Assembly: GCA_023974075.1 (NCBI GenBank)
Contig: JAMFTG010000056.1
Location: forward strand, 116,001-180,000
Source: Chaenocephalus aceratus
Taxonomy: Eukaryota > Chordata > Actinopteri > Perciformes > Channichthyidae
Length of the DNA stretch: 64,000 nucleotides
Direction: 5' to 3'
The notes under the pieces are model-generated. The model was not told where the DNA came from. It was given only the letters and a program-made list of their open reading frames with translations, and did not search any database. Both the position numbers and the translations under genes were made by a program. Every line of letters begins with the position of its first letter. Position 1 is the stretch's first letter. Of this stretch, positions 57,111-64,000 are shown one piece after another.

Positions 57111-57332
57111 CAATACATGGAATTTGTGTGTGTGTGTGTGTTCCAAGTGAATCTGCGGCCACCTGGTGGCCAGTACATACATGTGGCCCCCACCACCATC
57201 CAAGTTGCCCATCCCTGCTCTAGTGTGAAAATGTAGCTTTGTGTGCATGTAAATGGTCTGCAAAGGCTAAAATCCGAAATTCCTTTTAGAGGGAGTTTAC
57301 TTCCCACTCATTCCATAATATGTCCTCTTTAA

Positions 57333-57633
57333 ATATTGTATGGCACAAACAAGCATGATACCATGTGGTTCTTAATACCATTCTACACTGCAGGAATCTA
57401 TTGTCACTCCGCTTAACTCTTTGCTTTTTTAGATGTTCAAATATGATCAACTGCACATTAACAATGCCGTGATATAATACTCACAACACCGTTGTCATTA
57501 AACAAAGTCTGAGAGTTTATAAATTAGATACTTTGAAATAAATCTCTACTTCCTGAAACATTTCCATCACTTTCTCTCATGTTCTCATTACATTAAGACT
57601 CCTTTCTTCTTTCTTCTTTCATGTGATGTCAAC

Positions 57634-57635
<2 letters not shown>
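57333..57635. other. Unassigned sequence
   Basis: No recognised feature. Confidence 0.4.

Positions 57636-57692
<57 letters not shown>
57636..57692. repeat. (TG)n microsatellite
   Basis: About 57 bp of TG, complementary to the CA tract 88 bp downstream. Confidence 0.97.
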
Positions 57693-57694
<2 letters not shown>

Positions 57695-57778
57695 CTAATT
57701 ATTTGGAAGACAAGTCATTCGGAGTTGGCAGAAGGTGCTCCTTGACACCATGTTCCCAACACTGGGATTTCCCTAGAG

Positions 57779-58149
<371 letters not shown>

Positions 58150-58733
58150 GTATGTAGTGTCTCTACTTTAAAGAGTCCTCTCCTGCTGATGTTCAGGTGT
58201 ATATCAGTATGTAGTGTCTCTACTTTAAAGAGTCCTCTCCTGCTGATGTCCAGGTGTATATCAGTATGTAGTGTCTCTACTTTAAAGAGTCCTCTCCTGC
58301 TGATGTTCAGGTGTATATCAGTATGTAGTGTCTCTACTTTAAAGAGTCCTCTCCTGCTGATGTTCAGGTGTATATCAGTATGTAGTGTCTCTACTTTAAA
58401 GAGTCCTCTCCGGCTGATGTTCAGGTGTATATCAGTATGTAGTGTCTCTACTTTAAAGAGTCCTCTCCTGCTGATGTTCAGGTGTATATCAGTATGTAGT
58501 GTCTCTACTTTAAAGAGTCCTCTCCTGCTGATGTTCAGGTGTATATCAGTATGTAGTGTCTCTACTTTAAAGAGTCCTCTCCGGCTGATGTTCAGGTGTA
58601 TATCAGTATGTAGTGTCTCTACTTTAAAGAGTCCTCTCCTGCTGATGTTCAGGTGTATATCAGTATGTAGTGTCTCTACTTTAAAGAGTCCTCTCCGGCT
58701 GATGTTCAGGTGTATATCAGTATGTAGTGTCTC
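58150..58733 (+). repeat. 57-bp minisatellite array 5 (about 10 units)
   Basis: Very regular units, with a private variant CTCCGGCTG in three of them (about 58411, 58583 and 58697). The right edge GTCTCTTCATGTCTCC is the same junction with MITE-1 as in arrays 1 and 3. The left edge is abrupt. Confidence 0.97.
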
Positions 58734-58920
58734 TTCATGTCTCCATGCTTTAATGTTCAAAAAGCTCTTTATCTTTCTTGTGCTGCAGCACCTCTTTTCA
58801 CCCTCTGTCTGAAACCAGAGCCCAGTCTGCTCTGATTGGTTAGCTGGCCGGCTCTGGTCAACCTCTTAGAGATGTCCCGCCCCTTAGCCTATCACGTACA
58901 ATGTGTTGGAGCTCTATTTG
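58734..58920 (+). mobile_element. MITE-1 body flanking array 5
   Basis: CATGTCTCCATGCTTTAATG, CTGCAGCACCTCTTTTCACC, TCTGATTGGTTAGCTGGCCG and CCCGCCCCTTAGCCTATCAC. One CCAATCA box is deleted relative to the copy at 24012. The far end is missing. Confidence 0.87.
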
Positions 58921-59669
58921 TTTTATAAGACACTCAGTTGAAATTCTTTCAGCACTCAAACGGTTTCCAGCATAGTGTTTGCAACAGTTACTTGTAAAAC
59001 TGTCTTTGTGGTTTAATATCTACCTCCCTCATGTGTAAGAATCTCTGTCTGGATCTGCTTTTCTTTTCATTCTCACTTACTCTTTTGTTTTGACTTAATA
59101 TTTCTCCGTCCCTCTGGTGTCTTCTGCAGTGTTTTTATTTGGATTTCAGGCCCCATCTCTCTCTTATCCATCCGTGTGTTACTGCTATATTCTTTGTGTC
59201 ACTCCATATCCAATTGTCTCGCATAGCCACAGTTTCTGTCTCTTGTTTTCTTCAAGTCGGCCCGACTTCCTGAGCTGCAGTCATATCACCATCTTATTGT
59301 ATCTCCAAACAGCCGTGTTACAGGAAATAAGACAACACCCTAATAACGTTTGCAGGCCTTTTCAATCTGATTTACCCCCATGTTGTTGTTGGAGAGTTTC
59401 CATTGTGTCAATGTATTCACAGCTATCTGAAATAACAAAGTAGTCCGTTACAAATCAACAGATAAAAAACAAGCGATACATCTCAAGCTCAGGGAAAGCT
59501 TGCTATTAATAAGTGTTATACTTTAAGTAGTTTGCTTTAGGCAAGTTCCTGAGAAGTGTTTACATTATTTATGGAGTGTACGTTATCTAAGCACACATGG
59601 TATTTTAGAAAATAGTAGAACTCATGAAAGAGTTGTATCACATATTATAGTCTGATAATATATGTAGAG
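58921..59669. other. Unassigned sequence
   Basis: The 108-codon plus ORF at 59117-59443 is S/P/F-rich with no recognised domain or coding context. Confidence 0.4.
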
Positions 59670-60072
59670 CAGGGGCGTCAAACTCAATTTCATTGCGGGC
59701 CACATCAGCATCATGGTTGCACTCAAAGGGCCGGTTGTAGCTATATAAATATACATATATAAAATTATGTATTATATTACATTATTGCCGCTGTATTTGA
59801 TTATTATCGGAGAGGGTATAATGACTTCATAATTAACTAGTCTGAAAGCAGAAGTCTGGGGAAAATAATTGCAACCAATTGCAAGTCCCTTCAGTGCGCC
59901 TGTCACAAAATGAGATGCATTGTGGGACATGTAGTATATGGGTAATGTGCTTCTGTAAAGTGGCATGTAACCCTATAATAAACGTATTCTATGTTTTGCA
60001 AGCTCTTGAGGGCCGCATAAAATGAAGTGGCGGGCCGTATTTGGCCCCCGGGCCTTGAGTTTGACACCCCTG
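59670..60072. mobile_element. hAT MITE with exact 8-bp target duplication ATGTAGAG
   Basis: CAGGGGCGTCAAACTCA and TGAGTTTGACACCCCTG are perfect inverted ends, and ATGTAGAG flanks both (59662-59669 and 60073-60080). Subterminal GCGGGCCACAT and GCGGGCCGTATT are also paired. 403 bp, non-coding. Confidence 0.95.
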
Positions 60073-60080
60073 ATGTAGAG

Positions 60081-60789
60081 TTAATGAATTACTCATTAGC
60101 ATATTTTCGCTATCACAATTGCTCTTACTCTTCTGATCTCAATGAGAGTTATTGCTCCTGAGGGTTAATTATTGCAGTATGCTTCATGTCTTACAGATTC
60201 ATTTACTGCAGTTGCCTCACCAAACACATCATATTGAAATACATTGCATAGTCTGTCCATGTACGCTGCAAAATATACCTGCAAATCAGTCAACTTATAT
60301 ATTCATTTCTCACATCCATCCAATTTGGACTGCCGCTAGCAGTAATGTGATCATTTGACGTTCAAGCTGAGGCTATCATTTACTCTGATGTCAAACAGCT
60401 CCAGTGTGTCTTTTTCACTCAGCAGATGATTTTAGAAATAATTATGAAACATCAGATTGAAAATAAATTGAGTACATACCAATCTGCTGCCTTTTTAAAT
60501 GTTTGGCCGAGCAATATTAAATGAGACCTTCATTGCAGAATAAAAACAACATGTGTTTCAAATACAGGTTTACAGCTCATGATGAGACTTTCATTAGTTT
60601 TATTTTGTATGTCAGAAAATACAATAGTGCCATCGTTATTAAGCCAAACACTTTGTAGATGTCTGTTCATTTCATTACACATAGTCAAGGTTTGTTTTCC
60701 TTTCAACCATGAGAAGACTTATTCTGAATGTTGTATAGTTTATAGATACTTTGTGTAAGGGATAATGTGCAGCGAGGCGGTCATTACGG
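60081..60789. other. Unassigned sequence
   Basis: No recognised gene or repeat. 60410-60660 is AT-rich without simple repeats. Confidence 0.4.
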
Positions 60790-60905
60790 GTAAAAGAACA
60801 CCCGACAGGCAGATCAGGGATCCCGACGCGATCCCGATCCGACGCGATCCCGACGCGATCCCGACGCGATCCCTGCGGTCCTTTTTCCATTACGTAAAAA
60901 GGACC
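60790..60905. repeat. 11-bp minisatellite next to a hairpin
   Basis: About five or six units of GATCCCGACGC (60818-60876), then GGTCCTTTTT and AAAAAGGACC around a 9-base loop (about 60877-60905). Confidence 0.85.
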
Positions 60906-61539
60906 ACAGCTGTTTTATTGTCCCTCTTGTCTTTTTATTTTCTTCACTGGGAACTCATCAGCCACTAACCATTCATCCTGTGCTCTCCAAATCTCGACCG
61001 GCCCACTTCGGTACCGCAAGTAATACCACTAGTACATTTTCGACAAACGGACGGGGTGCTTGTGACTTATCCGACCGGCCCACATCGTCCGACCGGCCAT
61101 CGGCCGATTGGCCGGTCCGCCCCTGTCTCCAAATATATTAAAATGGATATTAAAATCCTAGACAACTGAAAACTAAAGACAAGCAAACAGTTTGAAAAGT
61201 CGGCCGAGCTGTATAGGCCTACAGTTAAATCGACCGGACTTCTTTCTGCAGATGTGAGCGTCCTTAATAACGGTCAATAAATCTTAGTTTAAGTGCTTTT
61301 CACCATGAATTAGAATATTTTCTATCATGCTGTTAAATGTTCTATTTTTAAGTGCAGAAACCTGCCCTCAGTCTTTCTTGATTTATTTATTATTTATTAT
61401 AATAAAGGGAGGTACACAGAAATGTTAAGGTTTGACTTATTAATATTCCGATTGTTTGGCAAGTCATATGTTCATGTGGAGAGTTCATCAGTTCAAAGTG
61501 TGTAGGAGTGAGCAAGAGTGCGCAATCAAAGAGAGCATG
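60906..61539. other. Unassigned; old repeat fragment at 61000-61125
   Basis: 61000-61125 has repeated GACCGGCC words and a piece related in inverted form to 32183-32260. It ends GGTCCGCCCCTG, which could be a hAT terminus. The rest is unassigned. Confidence 0.45.
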
Positions 61540-61544
61540 AGTGT

Positions 61545-61582
<38 letters not shown>
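61540..61582. repeat. (TG)n microsatellite
   Basis: About 43 bp of TG with one T interruption. Confidence 0.95.
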
Positions 61583-61587
<5 letters not shown>

Positions 61588-61917
61588 ACTTGCTGAGTTA
61601 GAGAAATATGTGTTTTAACCCCCAGGTTTATTTTCATTTTAAAGAGCAAAGTAAACATAATGGTTGTGCTGATGCTGCACCCTTTTAGCGTGCTTACTAA
61701 GCTTGACTCTTTTATAAAGATTTATATTTTCTCTATTTTCTGCACATTCATTCATTTTGTGCTGAATGATTGTTTGGTGATATATTAGTAAAGTATCTTG
61801 GCTGAGACAGAAATGATACTTTTTCAAGGCAGCAGCCTTCAGGTAGATGCACTTAAACAACTGCACTGACTCCAACATAACTCAAACGATTGACTGATTT
61901 AGTTTGCACCAACTTCT

Positions 61918-61920
<3 letters not shown>

Positions 61921-62003
<83 letters not shown>
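61921..62003. repeat. (TG)n microsatellite
   Basis: About 83 bp of TG. Confidence 0.97.
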
Positions 62004-62006
<3 letters not shown>

Positions 62007-63225
62007 TCTCCCCCCATTAATGGTATATGTATTGATGAATCCTCCAGTCATGTGGAACTCCGTTTACCCACAGTGCCTTTGGCTTCAGGGGCACCATGGC
62101 AACGCAGTAAGTAGGATAAATGACATCACAGCTACCTGTCATCGCACAGCTGGAGGGAGGAGAGAGAGAGAGGGGGGGAGAGAAAGAGAGGGAGAGACTG
62201 ACAAACCAAATGAAGAGATGGAGATCCTGTGGGAAGAGGAGAGAGACAGATGCTGGAGGAAAACAACAGGAGTGATGCTGTGCTGTGGACAGAAGACAAA
62301 TTAGAGAGCGGAGATAGAAGGGAGATCAAGGGAGGGAAATGTAATGAAGATGTGACGGGTGACGGATACACGTCTATTTCAAATGTGGTGGGCAAAGAAA
62401 GTTAACGTAGAGGTGTGTGCAGTGTTGACAGATTTGTGTAGGCCGACCAGGAAGTTGGAAGCAATGGGATTTTCCATTGGATTTCGGAATATTGCAAAAA
62501 TAAGCTTTGTGCTAAGCTAACGGTGGCTAAAGTTCAGCGTAATGACGTTTAGTAGTCTCATTTAGACACAGGTGTTAGCATCTATTGGGCATATTGAAAT
62601 CCATTAGTGAGGTGGATCACTATTACCGACGTATTTTAAGTTGTAGAAACAAAACCTTATTTCAGGCTTCCAACCAAAAACACGTTCAAAAATGTTTTGA
62701 CTTCCAGACGAAGGAACAGGAAACAGGAAGTGGTAAAACGCTGACTCATGTCTAGGTTTTCCGAATTATTCCTGCACCACTCTTTAATCATTATTAACAT
62801 GTCATCAACTCACCAATGTTTGCACTTTATTGACCTTCCACATTCATATTCATTCATTCATTCAGAAGCGTGTTTGGGTTCAAGAAAAGCGCTATAGAAA
62901 TACAATATATTATTATTATATATATTAACTGTCTTAGTGATGCAGATATACTGAGGATGAAATAAAAGGAAGAGTTTTGATGGTTTTGATTACATTATTC
63001 AACAATGGAGTCTGGATCTTTATATTGACCTGCAGAAGGTCAGAGATGTATTGTAGTATGGTATAATAAGAACAACAATATTGAAAACATAATTTAGACC
63101 AGCTAAATTATTCTTTTCAAACACTAACCCAATATCCTCATCTTTCTCTAACATCAAACACATTCAAAAACATTGTGTAAAACCTTTAGAGCAGCAACTA
63201 ATCGATGTATCCATCACACACCGTG
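62004..63225. other. Unassigned; GA-rich patch and LINE tail piece
   Basis: GAGA-rich at 62155-62200. 62872-62920 (GGGTTCAAGAAAAGCGCTAT) is a piece of the LINE tail seen at 45440. No gene is recognised. Confidence 0.45.
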
Positions 63226-63569
63226 TCAGGGTTGAGTGAAGCAGGCTGGACCCAAATGCAGATTTAACAGAAAATTCCTTTCTTTCAAGGATACAAGACA
63301 CAGAGCTGAACTCTCTCCCCCGTGAACACAGTCAACAACAACAACAAACAAGGATCTGACAGACAGAAAAACCAGAACTTAAATACACACAAGACTAATC
63401 ACACAAACAAGACACAGGTGAGGAGGGAGGAGAAGACACAGGGGCACCAGGTGAACACAATCGGGTAATCAGACAGGACAGGCAAGATGGGGGGGGATGA
63501 ACACTTTTCAAAATAAAACAGGAAGACAGATCTAGGCAAGACAAAACACAACACAGACAGATCGTGACA
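63226..63569 (-). mobile_element. Solo LTR, related to 19231-19575
   Basis: On the minus strand it starts TGTCACGATCTG and ends CTCAACCCTGACA; inside are GTGTTCACCTGGTGCCCCTG, a promoter-like GTATTTAAGTTC and ATCTGCATTTGGGTCC near the end. It has the same layout and similar length (344 bp) as the LTR at 19231. No internal region is present on either side. A clean 4-6-bp target duplication is not evident. Confidence 0.68.
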
Positions 63570-64000
63570 CAATGCAACCCAATATACACATTTTTCACAA
63601 CTCCATCCCTGCTGAGAACCGGACTCGGCTGATTTCGACTCCACAGGGTGCTTTCTAACGGATGCATCTCTGCAGAAATCACATAAATGCATGATTAATA
63701 AGTGTGGGAGGATGTAGTAGCTCTGATTTTCTACTTGTACAGTATTCCCTGGTTTGATTAACATGCAAAAGTAGCTGCATTATACATGCGAATATAAAGT
63801 AAGCCATCTGTATAACACTTTCCACAAAAAAAGCCTTTCTCCAACAGTCATCACTCAATGAATGGTAATACGGGTACAATGGGGGCGGTGTCAGTCACTG
63901 TGTCACATGACTTCACATCCATTGCAAAGGGACGGAGCAGCAGCTATAATAGACTGCAGCTCAGCAAACACTTTGCTGTTAAGTAGATGTCAAAGGGACG
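63570..64000. other. Unassigned sequence at the right edge
   Basis: Contains GCAGCTATAATAGACTGC near 63942-63959, which could be read as a TATA-like element, but no start codon or exon follows inside the window. Confidence 0.35.

Larger units (their letters stand above)
55004..57217. mobile_element. hAT element nested in MITE-1
   Basis: CAGGGATGGGCATATGGCGG at the left and AAGTTGCCCATCCCTG at the right. Flanks CCATAGTG and CTCTAGTG agree at six of eight bases, fitting an old 8-bp duplication. Its own sequence is only about 200 bp; the rest is later insertions and unassigned sequence. Confidence 0.75.
54961..57332 (-). mobile_element. MITE-1 (no array) interrupted by nested transposons
   Basis: The outer pieces 54961-55003 and 57218-57332 join to read, on the plus strand, GCCTTATTGTGCTTTTTGGA, TTTTCCCTTTCC, ATGTAAATGGTCTGCAAAGG and ATAATATGTCCTCTTT, the inverted order of MITE-1. 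Between them is a 2.2-kb hAT that itself contains repeat R and another hAT. The array-bearing part is deleted here. Confidence 0.78.

Noticed and set aside
63890..64000. Promoter with TATA box at the right edge
   Set aside because: CTATAATA alone is weak evidence, and no transcript start, exon or start codon can be followed inside the window.

Overview
This window looks like a gene-poor stretch of a ray-finned fish genome, probably a percomorph teleost. The grounds are the density of (CA)n/(TG)n microsatellites (more than fifteen long tracts), fish-type L2-like LINE fragments with short tandem tails, tRNA-derived SINEs with a GGATAAAAGCG-type tail, and many short DNA transposons (hAT-like, Harbinger-like and others). 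I recognise no intact host protein gene, rRNA gene or functional tRNA gene. The only coding sequence I can identify belongs to decayed transposons: reverse transcriptase, endonuclease and zinc-finger transposase pieces.

The most striking feature is a 57-bp minisatellite present as five separate arrays, about 95 copies in all: 7090-8108, 22990-24011, 26826-28137, 38800-40383 and 58150-58733. Its unit can be aligned end to end with the terminal ~57 bp of a short inverted-repeat transposon, called MITE-1 here. At least four further MITE-1 copies or fragments in the window carry no array. Three arrays share the same junction with the MITE-1 body, so the expansion probably arose once and then spread. 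Because 57 is divisible by 3, long ORFs run through the arrays on both strands; I do not treat them as genes.

Layout. 1-4.9 kb: an RT fragment, CA tracts, the first arm of an inverted duplication (IR1) and an interspersed repeat (family R) holding a LINE tail. 5.0-8.8 kb: first arm of a larger inverted duplication (IR2) ending in array 1, then another MITE. 8.9-15 kb: second arm of IR1, a SINE and a LINE joined tail to tail, and an L2-like LINE remnant. 15.4-22.7 kb: a hAT-like element, a Harbinger-like MITE, an LTR and LINE-tail composite, an internally deleted LINE, and a tandem duplication holding a hAT MITE. 23-28.9 kb: second arm of IR2 with array 2, then array 3 and a Harbinger-like MITE. 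29-41 kb: compound TG repeats, several MITEs, an unexpanded MITE-1 and array 4. 41.5-44.5 kb: one SINE split by two DNA transposons. 45-54.5 kb: LINE and SINE pieces, a direct 650-bp duplication and a BED-finger hAT remnant. 55-57.3 kb: a MITE-1 holding a hAT that in turn holds two more elements. 57.6-64 kb: TG/CA tracts, array 5, a hAT MITE, a solo LTR and otherwise unassigned sequence.

Nothing here forms a pathway. The value of the window is as a record of transposon history. Several insertions can be checked against an empty copy inside the same window, and exact 8-bp target duplications mark the hAT insertions at 21906, 35559, 43251, 55835 and 59670. Family names are from memory of terminal sequences and target-site lengths; no database search was possible.
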